Shown: positions 7,806 through 16,556 of the stretch, piece by piece | How the letters are laid out: each line of letters opens with the position of its first letter | Numbering within the stretch: position 1 is the stretch's first letter | Assembly (NCBI GenBank): GCA_934667475.1 | Contig: CAKUMB010000005.1 | Coordinates: 62,001 to 126,000 of the forward strand | DNA from: an uncultured Muribaculaceae bacterium | Lineage (GTDB): Bacteria; Bacteroidota; Bacteroidia; Bacteroidales; Muribaculaceae | Direction of reading: 5' to 3' | Length of the DNA: 64,000 nucleotides | The notes under the pieces: generated by a model | The model's input: the letters and a program-made list of their open reading frames with translations, nothing else | Databases searched by the model: none | What the model was told of the DNA's origin: nothing | Translations under genes and position numbers: made by a program

Positions 7806-9767
7806 TTAAGAGTCGATGGTGGCGTAGGTGGCGTTGTCTTCAATAAACTTGCGGCGCAGAGCCACATCCTCGCCCATAAGCATCGAGAACACGCGGTCGG
7901 CCTCGGCAGCGTCGCTTATGTTGACGCGCTTCAGCATGCGGCCCTCGGGGTCCATGGTGGTCTCCCACAGTTGCTCGGGGTTCATCTCACCCAAACCTTT
8001 GAATCGCTGCACCTTCACCTTGTTCTCCTCGCCATTGGCATACTTGTCGATGAACTGGCGCACCTGCATGTCGGTCCAGCAGTATTCCTGCGTTTGGCCC
8101 TTGATGGCGCGGTAGAGCGGAGGCGTGGCTATGTAGAGGTAGCCGTTTTCAATCACCGGACGCATGCGGCGGAAGAAGAACGTCATGAGCAGAGTGTCGA
8201 TGTGCGCGCCATCGACATCGGCATCGGTCATGATGATGATGCGGTGGTAGCGCAGCTTGCTCAGGTTGGCCTCTTTGGGGTCGTCTTCGGTGCCTATGGT
8301 CACGCCCAGGGCGCGGAATATGTTCACCACCGATTCGCTTTCAAACACCTTGTGGTCCATGGCCTTCTCCACGTTTAGAATTTTGCCGCGCAGCGGCAAT
8401 ATGGCCTGGAACTCGCGGTTGCGGCCCTGCTTGGCCGATCCGCCTGCCGAGTCACCCTCCACCAGGAAGAGCTCGCTCTTGGCGGGATCCTTACACGAGC
8501 AGTCGGCCAGCTTGCCGGGCAGGCCACCGCCGCCCAGCGGACTCTTGCGCTGCACTTTGAGGCGTGCCGTCTGTGCCGCGTGGCGAGCCTGTGCGGCAAG
8601 AATTATCTTGTTGACGATTGTTTTTGCCTCGTTGGGGTGCTCCTCCAGGTAGTTGCCCAGAGCCTCGCGCACGGCTGTTTCCACAGCTCCTATGGCCTCG
8701 GTGTTTCCAAGCTTGGTCTTGGTTTGGCCCTCAAATTGGGGCTCAAGCACCTTAACCGACACCACCGCCGTCAGACCCTCGCGGAAGTCGTCCTTGGTGA
8801 TGTCCACCTTCACCTTTTCGAGCATCTTGTTGTCGTCGGCATATTTCTTGAGCGTTGCGCCCAGGCCGCGGCGGAAGCCCGTGAGGTGCGTACCGCCCTC
8901 CACGGTGTTGATGTTGTTCACAAAGGAATATATGTTTTCGTTAAACGAGGTGTTGTAGGTCATTGCCACCTCCACGGGAATTCCGCCCTTGCTGCTGCTG
9001 ATGTGAATCACATCCTTGATGAGCGGTTCCTTCGACGCGTCGATGTAGCGCACAAACTCGTCGAGACCCGTTTTGGAGAAGTACACCTCCTTGTGGGGCT
9101 CGCCCTTGTCGTCCTTGTCGCGCAAGTCGGTGAGGCTCAGACGCACGCCGGCGTTCAGATATGCCAGGTCGCGCAGGCGGTTGGACAGCAGCGCGTATTC
9201 ATACACCGTGACGTCGAATGTCGATGCGTCGGGGTGGAATTTGATGGTGGTGCCGTGCTCGTCGGTGTCGCCTATCACCTGCACATCGCAGGTGGGCTTG
9301 CCATAGGCATACTCTTGCATATACACCTTGCCGCCGCGGCGCACCTCGGCGCGCAGATAGTCGCTGAGCGCGTTCACACACGACACGCCCACACCATGCA
9401 GACCGCCCGACACCTTGTAGGAGCCTTTGTCAAACTTACCGCCGGCGTGCAACACCGTCAGCACCACCTCGAGGGCCGACTTGTGCAACTTCTCGTGCAT
9501 GTCCACCGGAATGCCGCGGCCGTTGTCCTTCACTGTTATCGAGTTGTCCTCGCCTATGGTGACTTCTATGTCGTTGCAGAATCCTGCCAGAGCCTCATCG
9601 ATGGAGTTGTCCACCACCTCACTCACCAAATGGTGCAGACCTTTGACGTGGGTATCGCCAATATACATGGCCGGACGCTTGCGCACGGCCTCCAAGCCCT
9701 CAAGCACCTGAATGTTGTTCGCTGAGTACTTTTTCTCTTCTTGTTGTTCTATTAAATCTTCTGCCAT
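7806..9767 (-). CDS. gyrB: DNA gyrase subunit B
   Basis: GyrB is the ATPase subunit of DNA gyrase, which introduces negative supercoils. The start at 9767 (MAEDLIEQQEEKKYSANN) gives 653 residues. It contains the GHKL ATP site (VVDNSIDEALAGFCNDIEV; GGLHGVGVSCVNALS), a transducer domain, the TOPRIM motif (ELFLVEGDSAGGSAKQGRN; MTDADVDGAHIDTLLM) and the C-terminal tail (QRFKGLGEMNPEQLW). GDSAGG and the tail are more typical of GyrB than ParE. Upstream codons to 9863 are open but not conserved-looking. A possible -7 (TATTTTTG, 9868 to 9861) lies about 95 nt upstream. Confidence 0.97.
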   Translation of the reverse strand: MAEDLIEQQEEKKYSANNIQVLEGLEAVRKRPAMYIGDTHVKGLHHLVSEVVDNSIDEALAGFCNDIEVTIGEDNSITVKDNGRGIPVDMHEKLHKSALEVVLTVLHAGGKFDKGSYKVSGGLHGVGVSCVNALSDYLRAEVRRGGKVYMQEYAYGKPTCDVQVIGDTDEHGTTIKFHPDASTFDVTVYEYALLSNRLRDLAYLNAGVRLSLTDLRDKDDKGEPHKEVYFSKTGLDEFVRYIDASKEPLIKDVIHISSSKGGIPVEVAMTYNTSFNENIYSFVNNINTVEGGTHLTGFRRGLGATLKKYADDNKMLEKVKVDITKDDFREGLTAVVSVKVLEPQFEGQTKTKLGNTEAIGAVETAVREALGNYLEEHPNEAKTIVNKIILAAQARHAAQTARLKVQRKSPLGGGGLPGKLADCSCKDPAKSELFLVEGDSAGGSAKQGRNREFQAILPLRGKILNVEKAMDHKVFESESVVNIFRALGVTIGTEDDPKEANLSKLRYHRIIIMTDADVDGAHIDTLLMTFFFRRMRPVIENGYLYIATPPLYRAIKGQTQEYCWTDMQVRQFIDKYANGEENKVKVQRFKGLGEMNPEQLWETTMDPEGRMLKRVNISDAAEADRVFSMLMGEDVALRRKFIEDNATYATIDS

Positions 9768-9962
9768 AAAACTGACTTTTTCATGCCGTGAAAAACCACC
9801 CTCGTCGCGCCATTTAAGGCCCCTTGAACCGGTTTTTTCATACCACGGGCTAATAACATACAAAAATACGAAATTTCTTTCAAAAACCGAAAATTCCAGC
9901 CCCTAAAAAACACCAAATTTCACACGATGGTCCACACGAAAGCACAGATGCCGCTGACTGGG

Positions 9963-9993
9963 TTGCACGGGACGGGCAAAAGCGTTAACTTTG
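9963..9993 (+). promoter_or_regulatory. Promoter of the histidine-phosphatase pair
   Basis: TTG (9963-9965), a 20-nt spacer and TAACTTTG (9986-9993). The predicted transcript starts near 10000, giving a leader of about 55 nt before the first phosphatase gene. Confidence 0.65.
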
Positions 9994-10054
9994 TGTGGCC
10001 GCATGCGCGCGGGCGGATGCGGCCGTTTTTCTTTACACATACTACTTTTAATAA

Positions 10055-11341
10055 ATGAAACTTACAATGAGAAAATCACTGCTACTGGCCGCACTGCTGC
10101 TCACCGCGGTGAGCGCCGCCGCTGGAATGCGCGACGACATCAAGGCCAACGCACGGCTCAGCGCCAACAACTATTATGCCTATCCCGACAAGAATCTGCC
10201 CAAACTCACCCCGGCTCCGGCCGGCTACGAGCCTTTCTTTATGAACCACTATGGCCGCCACGGCAGCCGCTGGCTCATAAGCAAGAGCCAGTATGGCTTC
10301 CCGATAAGCCAGCTCGAGAAGGCTGCAAGCCAGGGTAAGCTCACCAAGCGCGGCCAGCAGGTGCTCGACACGCTGCGAATGGTGCGCAAGGCTTCGCACT
10401 TGCGTCTGGGCGAGCTTAGCGACATCGGTGCCGAGCAGCACCAGGGCATAGCCGCACGCATGATGCGCAACTTCCCTGAGGTGTTTGCCGGCGATGCACC
10501 CGTCGATGCCAAGTCGACTATCATAATCCGCTGCATACTGTCGATGCAAAACGAAACCGACCAGCTGAAGGCTCTTAACCCGCGCCTGCGCATCACCACC
10601 GACGCCAGCGAGCACGACATGTATTACATGAACTACACCGACACGGTGATTCCCGCTCTGCGCGAAGCCGCCATGCCGCAGGTCGAGAAGTTTGGCGACA
10701 AGCACCTCGACCCCTCGCACATGCTTAAGGTGCTTTTCACCGACCAGAAGTGGGCCCGCGACAGCATTGACGGACGCAAGCTGCTGACGCGCCTATTTGA
10801 TGTGACGGGCAACATGCAGAGCCACCACCAGTTTGAGAACGTGAACTTCTACGACCTGTTCTCGGCCGACGACCGATACAACGTGTGGGCCTACAACAAT
10901 GCCCGCTGGTATGTGCTCTCGGGCGAGACTCCGCTCACCCGCTGCCGTGTGGACTACAACCAGGCCAACCTGCTGCGCGACTTCATCAAGGCCGCTGACC
11001 GCGGCATAGCCCTGGGCCGCAACAGCGCCACCCTGCGCTTCGGCCACGAGAGCGTGCTGCTGCCGCTGGCATGCCTCATGGGCATCAATGGCGCCGACTA
11101 CCGCACCACCGACCTTGAGACGCTGGCCGACCACTGGCAGAGCAACAAGATATTTCCCATGGCATGCAACATTCAAATGGTGTATTACCGCAAGAAGGGC
11201 AGCGACGACGTGCTGGTGAAGGTGCTGCTCAACGAGCACGAGGCCACACTGCCCGTGAAGACTGATGTGGCCCCATACTACCACTGGAGCGATGTGCGCG
11301 CCTACTTTGAAAACAAACTGGCCCAGCAGCCCAAGCCATGA
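10055..11341 (+). CDS. Histidine-type acid phosphatase, MINPP-like (copy 1)
   Basis: The 428-residue protein has a signal peptide (MKLTMRKSLLLAALLLTAVS) and the phosphohistidine motif YGRHGSRW with nucleophile His69. The likely proton-donor motif is FGHES (His331-Glu332), where branch-2 phosphatases usually have HD or, in MINPP, HAE. Bacteroides MINPP enzymes dephosphorylate phytate in the periplasm or outside the cell; this one may do the same, but the substrate is inferred. The stop overlaps the start of copy 2 by 4 nt, so they form an operon. Confidence 0.8.
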   Translation: MKLTMRKSLLLAALLLTAVSAAAGMRDDIKANARLSANNYYAYPDKNLPKLTPAPAGYEPFFMNHYGRHGSRWLISKSQYGFPISQLEKAASQGKLTKRGQQVLDTLRMVRKASHLRLGELSDIGAEQHQGIAARMMRNFPEVFAGDAPVDAKSTIIIRCILSMQNETDQLKALNPRLRITTDASEHDMYYMNYTDTVIPALREAAMPQVEKFGDKHLDPSHMLKVLFTDQKWARDSIDGRKLLTRLFDVTGNMQSHHQFENVNFYDLFSADDRYNVWAYNNARWYVLSGETPLTRCRVDYNQANLLRDFIKAADRGIALGRNSATLRFGHESVLLPLACLMGINGADYRTTDLETLADHWQSNKIFPMACNIQMVYYRKKGSDDVLVKVLLNEHEATLPVKTDVAPYYHWSDVRAYFENKLAQQPKP

Positions 11342-12690
11342 TGCTAAAATTCAGCAACAATATGACTAAACTTGTGCAACGCTTTGCCATGGCGGCATTC
11401 ACTGCCGCCGTGGCGCTGACAGCCACAGCCGCCACTCCGCGCCAGGAGATTGCCGCAGTGCCCGGCCGTGCGGCCAGCAACCACTTCGCCTATCCCTATC
11501 CGGCGCTGGAACTGCCACGCTTGTCGGCCGCACCCAAGGGCTACGAGCCGTTCTACATCGACCATTATGGCCGCCACGGCAGTCGCTGGCTCACAAGCAA
11601 GAAGAGCTATAACCGCCCAGTGGCCCAGCTTGAGCTGGCCGCTCGCCACGGTGCACTCACCCCTGTGGGCCGTGCCCTGCTCGACACCCTGCGCATGGTG
11701 GCCGATGCCGCCCGCGGGCGCATAGGTGAGCTCACCGACATTGGTGCCGAGCAACATCAGGGCATAGCCACGCGCATGGTGCGCAACTTCCCTGAGGTGT
11801 TCAGTGGCGACGCGCGCATCGACGCACGCTCGACCACAGTGATACGCTGCATTCTGTCGATGCAAAACGAGACTATGACTCTGCGAGGCCTTAATCCGCG
11901 TCTGCGCGTCACCACCGACGCCAGCCTGCACGATATGCACTATCTGGGCTGGGGACGGGGCGAGGACACCTGCGCCAATGCGCTGCACGAGCGCATGCGC
12001 CGCCTCACCGACAGTGTGGAGCGCGCCTTGCTGCACCCCGCGCGCTTTGCCGCCTCGCTGATAGCCGACCGGCAGCTGCTGCGCGACAGCATCGACCAGC
12101 TGCGGCTAATGGCCGACGTGTTCGACGTGGCCGGTTCGCTCCAGGGCCACAAGGCCTACCGTGGCATCGACCTCTACAAGCTGTTCACCGCCGATGAGGT
12201 ATATGACCTGTGGCGCAACAACAACATCTACTGGTATGTGCAGTGGGCCAATGCTCCGCAGACGGGCAACCGCATGCCCTACATCGAGCGCGCCCTGCTG
12301 GCCAACATGCTCTCGAGCGCCGACAGCGCCCTGGCCACAGGTCAGCGCGGAGCGTCGCTGCGTTTTGGCCACGAGACCTGCCTGCTGCCGCTGGCCTGCC
12401 TCATGGAGCTTGACAGCGTGAACTACTCTTGCCGCGACCTGAGCACACTGGCCGACCACTGGCAGAACTACAACATCTTCCCCAAGGGTTGCAACATTCA
12501 AATGGTGTTTTACCGCCGCACCGGAGCACGGCCGCCCTACAATGCAGGCGATGTGCTGGTGAAGGTGCTGCTCAACGAGCACGAGGCCACACTGCCCGTG
12601 AAGGCGGTGAGCGGCCCGTACTACCGCTGGAGCGATGTGCGCGCCTACTACGAGCGCAAACTGAGCAGGCGCATCGACTGGACTGACTGA
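11338..12690 (+). CDS. Histidine-type acid phosphatase, MINPP-like (copy 2)
   Basis: This 450-residue paralogue of the preceding gene has a signal peptide ending near ALTATAAT, the motif YGRHGSRW (His80) and FGHET (His345-Glu346). It begins within the stop codon of copy 1 (ATGA overlap); ATG at 11341 or 11362 are alternatives. The two proteins are alike along their whole length, and some DNA blocks are nearly identical, including about 50 nt near each 3' end (11211-11260 and 12555-12604). The pair arose by tandem duplication. Confidence 0.8.
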   Translation: MMLKFSNNMTKLVQRFAMAAFTAAVALTATAATPRQEIAAVPGRAASNHFAYPYPALELPRLSAAPKGYEPFYIDHYGRHGSRWLTSKKSYNRPVAQLELAARHGALTPVGRALLDTLRMVADAARGRIGELTDIGAEQHQGIATRMVRNFPEVFSGDARIDARSTTVIRCILSMQNETMTLRGLNPRLRVTTDASLHDMHYLGWGRGEDTCANALHERMRRLTDSVERALLHPARFAASLIADRQLLRDSIDQLRLMADVFDVAGSLQGHKAYRGIDLYKLFTADEVYDLWRNNNIYWYVQWANAPQTGNRMPYIERALLANMLSSADSALATGQRGASLRFGHETCLLPLACLMELDSVNYSCRDLSTLADHWQNYNIFPKGCNIQMVFYRRTGARPPYNAGDVLVKVLLNEHEATLPVKAVSGPYYRWSDVRAYYERKLSRRIDWTD

Positions 12691-12712
12691 CGCGATGACA
12701 ACGCAACCATAG

Positions 12713-12767
12713 GTGCGGGGTGCACTCACCAAGATTATGTGAGTGCACCCCGCACTGCATTTTTTTG
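12713..12767 (+). terminator. Strong terminator after the phosphatase pair
   Basis: A perfect 17-bp stem (12713-12729 with 12739-12755), a 9-nt loop and a run of T from 12760. Confidence 0.85.
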
Positions 12768-13043
12768 TTGCTGATGTGGCTGGCAACAGCGGCTGCAATC
12801 GTTTTTACCGATAGCAAAAAGCTGCGATGCCCCATGAATTGGTGCGCAATTGGTGTTTTAAGCCCACAAGCTTTGAAAAGCGGTTTTTTATCATTAATTT
12901 TGTCTATAGCAAAGGCGACATTCAATCGTGAATCTCATTTGCCGCTATCGAAACAAACCATTACCAGCGTTATGCTTCGGCAGTGTAATGGCAGTAACTT
13001 CGCAAGCGAAAAAAGGGAAACAAAATATAAAAGCGATTGAATT
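12768..13043. other. Intergenic region upstream of the small membrane protein
   Basis: There is no convincing gene in this stretch. A weak -7 candidate (TAACTTCG, about 13000) may drive the small gene at 13044. Codons upstream of 13044 lack conserved-looking content. Confidence 0.4.
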
Positions 13044-13214
13044 ATGACAGATGTAAGGACTTTATGGATTTTGATTGTCGGTCTCACAATTGTGGGATTA
13101 ATGCTGCGCGAGATTTACCGCTTCGGGCACAAGCACGGCAACATGAAGGCGATTGAATACGACGACGAGTCTGTGCTCTTCGTCGACGACGATGCCATCG
13201 AAAGCGATGACTAA
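13044..13214 (+). CDS. Small single-pass membrane protein with acidic tail (56 residues)
   Basis: I read this gene directly. It begins MTDVRTLWILIVGLTIVGLM, a single hydrophobic helix, continues with a short basic stretch (REIYRFGHKHGNMK) and ends with an acidic tail (VDDDAIESDD). The topology would be N-out/C-in by the positive-inside rule. It precedes the LysR gene by 106 nt on the same strand. I do not recognise a family and propose no function. The clean helix/basic/acidic layout favours a real gene, but the absence of a strong ribosome site keeps confidence moderate. Confidence 0.55.
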   Translation: MTDVRTLWILIVGLTIVGLMLREIYRFGHKHGNMKAIEYDDESVLFVDDDAIESDD

Positions 13215-13320
13215 GCCGCTGTGAAGCCGCACCTTTGCGTCTGCAAGCTGCCTCCCGTAAAGTGAGTGGGGCAGGGCAGTGATAAAAACTGCAAAAAAAA
13301 GTAAAGCAACAGCAAGCACT

Positions 13321-14232
13321 ATGGAACTACGGCAACTGCGTTATTTCTTGAAAACGGCCGAGCTACTCAATTTTTCTGAGGCAGCCCGGTCGCTTTGTGT
13401 TACACAAAGCACCCTGTCACAGCAAATCAAGCAACTCGAAAACGAATTTGGCGTGCAGCTGTTCGACCGCAACAGCCACGAGGTGCGCCTCACCGAAAGC
13501 GGTCAGGAACTGCTGCCCTTTGCAGCCAAGACCCTCTCGGCCAGCGAGGCGTGCAGCCAGCACATGCTCGACCTGAAAAACATTGTGGCCGGCACGCTTA
13601 AGATAGGCGTCACCTACTCGTTCAGCCCCATGCTCAGCGAGACTCTGCTCACATTCATCAAGCAGTATCCCAGCATAAAGCTGCGCATATTCTACAACCC
13701 CATGGAGGAGCTGCTGCTGATGCTTGAAAAGCGCGAAATCGACTTTGTGCTGGCCTTCAAGCCCGCGCGCCACCATCCGCACATCGAGTCGCACGTGCTG
13801 TTTGAAAACCACCTGTCGGTGATTGTGGCCAAAAACCACCCGCTTGCCGCACGCGACAAAATATCGCTCACCGAGCTGCAAAACTACGACTTGGTGCTGC
13901 CAAGCCGCGGCCTTCAGGCACGCAATGCGTTCGAAAAAATGATTCAGGGCAAGGATCTCGACTTTAAGACCAACATCGAGCTCAACGAGGTGAACATACT
14001 GCTCAAGGTGATTCGCGAGGGGCGGCTTGCCACCATACTAAGCGAGGCCTCTATAATGGGTGAGAGCGGTGTGGCGGCCGTGCGCCTTGATGTGCCCAGC
14101 GAGGAAAACACCATGGAGGGCTGCATACATGTGCTCAAAGACAGCTACATCAAGAATTCGGCGCGCGAATTCATGCGCATGCTGTGCGACAGCGACTCGA
14201 TTCGCCTGCGCGCCTATGAGTGGATCGACTGA
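13321..14232 (+). CDS. LysR-family transcriptional regulator
   Basis: The 303-residue product has an N-terminal winged helix-turn-helix (MELRQLRYFLKTAELLNFSE through LCVTQSTLSQQIKQLENEFG) and a C-terminal periplasmic-binding-like effector domain (about residues 90-295). ATG at 13321 fits the family's usual start; the upstream ATG at 13279 would add 14 basic residues. Cysteines are present, but the OxyR redox pair is not evident, so I do not call it OxyR. The ligand and target genes are unknown; the neighbouring small membrane gene is a candidate target. Confidence 0.85.
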   Translation: MELRQLRYFLKTAELLNFSEAARSLCVTQSTLSQQIKQLENEFGVQLFDRNSHEVRLTESGQELLPFAAKTLSASEACSQHMLDLKNIVAGTLKIGVTYSFSPMLSETLLTFIKQYPSIKLRIFYNPMEELLLMLEKREIDFVLAFKPARHHPHIESHVLFENHLSVIVAKNHPLAARDKISLTELQNYDLVLPSRGLQARNAFEKMIQGKDLDFKTNIELNEVNILLKVIREGRLATILSEASIMGESGVAAVRLDVPSEENTMEGCIHVLKDSYIKNSAREFMRMLCDSDSIRLRAYEWID

Positions 14233-14264
14233 GAAGTTACTATATATTTTTAAGCATAAAGCAA

Positions 14265-14311
14265 GCGGGTGGATGCCACAATATCAACAATGTGCATCCA
14301 CCCGCCTTTTT
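14265..14311 (+). terminator. Terminator of the LysR gene
   Basis: A 12-bp perfect stem (14265-14276 with 14294-14305) extended by a bulged CACA/TGTG, followed by CTTTTT. It lies between convergent genes and may also affect the minus strand. Confidence 0.85.
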
Positions 14312-14342
14312 GTATGAATCACTGGCCGTGCGCCATGGGCGG

Positions 14343-15143
14343 TCACCATGAACCTCCGGCTCCGCCGCCGCCAAAGCTGCCGCCGCCAAAGCCGCCGAAT
14401 CCGCCGCCAAGGCCGCTTCCGCCCGACGACCACGACGAGCCGCCGCTGCCAAAACTGCCGCCGTAGAATGTGGGGCCTATTGTGTAGCCGCCGTTGCCTC
14501 CGCCCGACTTGCGGCCAAAGGCCAGCACGCCGCCAACAATCATTATCAGCAGAAACACGCCTATGCCAATCCAGAAGTCGGCTTCGCTTAATTTGTCCTG
14601 TGCCTCCTCAAATGAATACTCGCCGGCGGCCACAGGCATGATTATGTGCAGTGCATCCCAAATGCCAGCCGAGTAGTCGCCCGCTTTAAACTGCGGAATC
14701 ATTTGCCGGGTCACAATCTCGTGGCAGGCCGCGTCGGGCAGCGCGCCCTCAAGGCCGTAGCCGGTGGCAATGAACACCTCGCCCGAGCCCGAACCGTCGG
14801 TTGGCTTGGGTTTTACCAGAATCACAAGCCCGTTGCTGTATTCCTTTTGGCCCACGCCCCAGGTTTCGCCTATTTGCTGCGCCATTTCGGCCTTGTCCAT
14901 GCCTCCGAAGTCGGCCATGGTCACCACCACTATGTGGTTGCTCGTGCGTCGGGCAAAAGCCTCAAGGGTGTCTTCCATAGCCGCTGCGTCGGCAATGATG
15001 CCGGCGTAGTCGTTCACCAGCCGCGGCGGGTTGGGCTTTTCTGGCACCTGTGCCGCAGCTGGCACTGCAGCGCATATGGCCAGAGCCATTGCGGCTATCC
15101 ACAGTCCGAGCCTTGCTTTAATTGTTGTCACTGTTGTCGTCAT
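14343..15143 (-). CDS. TPM-domain membrane protein with Gly-rich tail (YgcG-like)
   Basis: This 266-residue protein has a signal peptide (AAMALAICAAVPAAAQ), a TPM domain (NDYAGIIADAAAMEDTLEAF to about residue 165), one transmembrane helix (FWIGIGVFLLIMIVGGVLAF) and a Gly/Ser-rich C-terminus. The TPM domain faces the periplasm. In many bacteria such proteins sit beside LemA, as here. Its start overlaps the preceding TPM gene by 26 nt. Function is not established; family members have been linked to envelope maintenance and, in plants, to photosystem repair. Confidence 0.85.
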   Translation of the reverse strand: MTTTVTTIKARLGLWIAAMALAICAAVPAAAQVPEKPNPPRLVNDYAGIIADAAAMEDTLEAFARRTSNHIVVVTMADFGGMDKAEMAQQIGETWGVGQKEYSNGLVILVKPKPTDGSGSGEVFIATGYGLEGALPDAACHEIVTRQMIPQFKAGDYSAGIWDALHIIMPVAAGEYSFEEAQDKLSEADFWIGIGVFLLIMIVGGVLAFGRKSGGGNGGYTIGPTFYGGSFGSGGSSWSSGGSGLGGGFGGFGGGSFGGGGAGGSW

Positions 15144-15570
15144 AAGTGATTTGGTTGCTCAATTCATTGTTGTCCACCTCATCGGGCGGAAAATACTGCC
15201 TCAGGCTGCTGCCAATTTCAGCCACCACGCGGCACAGCCCGTCGGCGGCGCGGCCCTGCGACAGGTAGGACGCAAGAGTGTCTTTTTCGCTGTTCCAGAA
15301 GCCGCTGGGCACGGCGTCGTTGATGCCGCAGTCGCCAATTATGGCAAACCGGCGCGACTCGTAGGCCACCAGCACCAACACGGCGTTGCGCCGCAGGGTG
15401 CGGTACAGTCCCAGGCGATTAAACACCCGTTCGGCAGCCTTCACGGGGTCGGCCTTGCAGCGGCGTGTCACATGCACGCAAATTTCGCCCGAGGTGTAGC
15501 GCTCGGCTGCCTCGATGGCCTGCTCGATGCGCCGCTGCTCGTCGGCGCTAAGGAAATCGGTGAGTGCCAT
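15118..15570 (-). CDS. TPM-domain protein
   Basis: The 150-residue product has no clear signal peptide and consists of one TPM domain (LSADEQRRIEQAIEAAERYT; RRNAVLVLVAYESRRFAIIG). It lies 14 nt after lemA and overlaps the next TPM gene, so lemA and the two TPM genes form a tightly packed operon. The acidic C-terminus (ITYDDNSDNN) is low complexity. The biochemical role is unknown. Confidence 0.82.
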   Translation of the reverse strand: MALTDFLSADEQRRIEQAIEAAERYTSGEICVHVTRRCKADPVKAAERVFNRLGLYRTLRRNAVLVLVAYESRRFAIIGDCGINDAVPSGFWNSEKDTLASYLSQGRAADGLCRVVAEIGSSLRQYFPPDEVDNNELSNQITYDDNSDNN

Positions 15571-15584
15571 ATGTGCGGGTGCTG

Positions 15585-16184
15585 TTAGTCGAAACTCACG
15601 GTGGGAGCCTTGTCGGCGCCAGCCTGAGCTTCGAAATATGCCTTGCTTTCAAATCCGAACGCTCCTGCCAGCATGCTTGCCGGGAAGCGCTTGATGGACA
15701 CGTTGTAGTCCTGCGCCACGGTGTTAAACTTGTTGCGCTCCACCGCTATGCGGTTTTCAGTGCCCTCGAGCTGTGCCTGCAGGGTCTGGAAATTGGTGTT
15801 GGCCTTGAGGTCGGGATATGCCTCGTGCACTGCCAGCAGACGCGACAGCGCATTGCCAAGCTGGCCTTGTGCCTGCTGGAACTGCTTTAGCGAGGCCTCG
15901 TCGAGTTTCGATGGGTCGATGTGGATTTGTGTGGCTTTGGTGCGGGCCTCGGTCACGTCTTGCAGGGTTTGCTTCTCGTGCTTGGCATAGCCTTTCACGG
16001 TGGCCACCAGGTTGGGCACCAGGTCGGCGCGGCGCTGATACACGTTTTCCACTTGCGCCCATTGCGCTTCCACAGCCTGCTGCTTGGTCACAAGGCCGTT
16101 GTAGGTGCTCATCACCCATCCTGCCACAGCAAGCACCACCAGCACCACTGCGCCAATGGCCATAAGGCATCCTTTACTTTTCAT
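15585..16184 (-). CDS. LemA family protein
   Basis: The 199-residue LemA protein has a short N-terminus, one transmembrane helix (LMAIGAVVLVVLAVAGWVM) and a helical periplasmic domain with the family signature VENVYQRRADLVPNLVATVK. It heads the lemA-TPM-TPM operon. LemA proteins are common but functionally poorly defined. Confidence 0.93.
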   Translation of the reverse strand: MKSKGCLMAIGAVVLVVLAVAGWVMSTYNGLVTKQQAVEAQWAQVENVYQRRADLVPNLVATVKGYAKHEKQTLQDVTEARTKATQIHIDPSKLDEASLKQFQQAQGQLGNALSRLLAVHEAYPDLKANTNFQTLQAQLEGTENRIAVERNKFNTVAQDYNVSIKRFPASMLAGAFGFESKAYFEAQAGADKAPTVSFD

Positions 16185-16336
16185 AGCTGAAATCTGTTTG
16201 TTTTCTTGTGAATAATAAATTTGTTGTTTTTAATGTGTGCCACACTCGTTGTGGCTGCGCACGCTTGCGTGCTTACATGTGTGTATGCTGCAACAATTGT
16301 GCCAGCCAGCAGCGTGGTGCGATTCTATTCAATTTC

Positions 16337-16367
16337 CAAAATTAGGCACAAAAAGCCTGATATGCAA
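16337..16367 (-). promoter_or_regulatory. Promoter of the lemA operon
   Basis: On the minus strand TTG (16367-16365), a 20-nt spacer and TAATTTTG (16344-16337), giving a leader of about 145 nt. Confidence 0.55.
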
Positions 16368-16463
16368 TTTTTAACAAATTATAAATGTGAAAAATCGTTA
16401 CAATCTTCTCTGTGTGGCGGCAAAAGATACATAAGTTAACCAAAAATGACAAAATCACCATTT

Positions 16464-16497
16464 TTTGCGCAGTTTAGAACACCGTGCCCTAACTTTG
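16464..16497 (+). promoter_or_regulatory. Promoter of the FadL-type gene
   Basis: TTTG (16464-16467), a 22-nt spacer and TAACTTTG (16490-16497). The leader to ATG at 16557 is about 50 nt. Confidence 0.55.
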
Positions 16498-16556
16498 CAC
16501 CCAGCTACAAGCGGTAAAAACATATATATAATTTTTCCATTTTTACTCTGAAGAAT

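Larger units (their letters stand above)
16185..16556. other. Divergent intergenic region between lemA and the FadL-type gene
   Basis: The gap holds two promoters, listed separately, and a short hairpin GCACGC-TT-GCGTGC near 16259-16272 in the long lemA leader. I see no gene. Confidence 0.5.

Noticed and set aside
13321..14232. OxyR identity for the LysR gene
   Set aside because: The paired redox cysteines expected in the effector domain are not evident; only the LysR family is supported.
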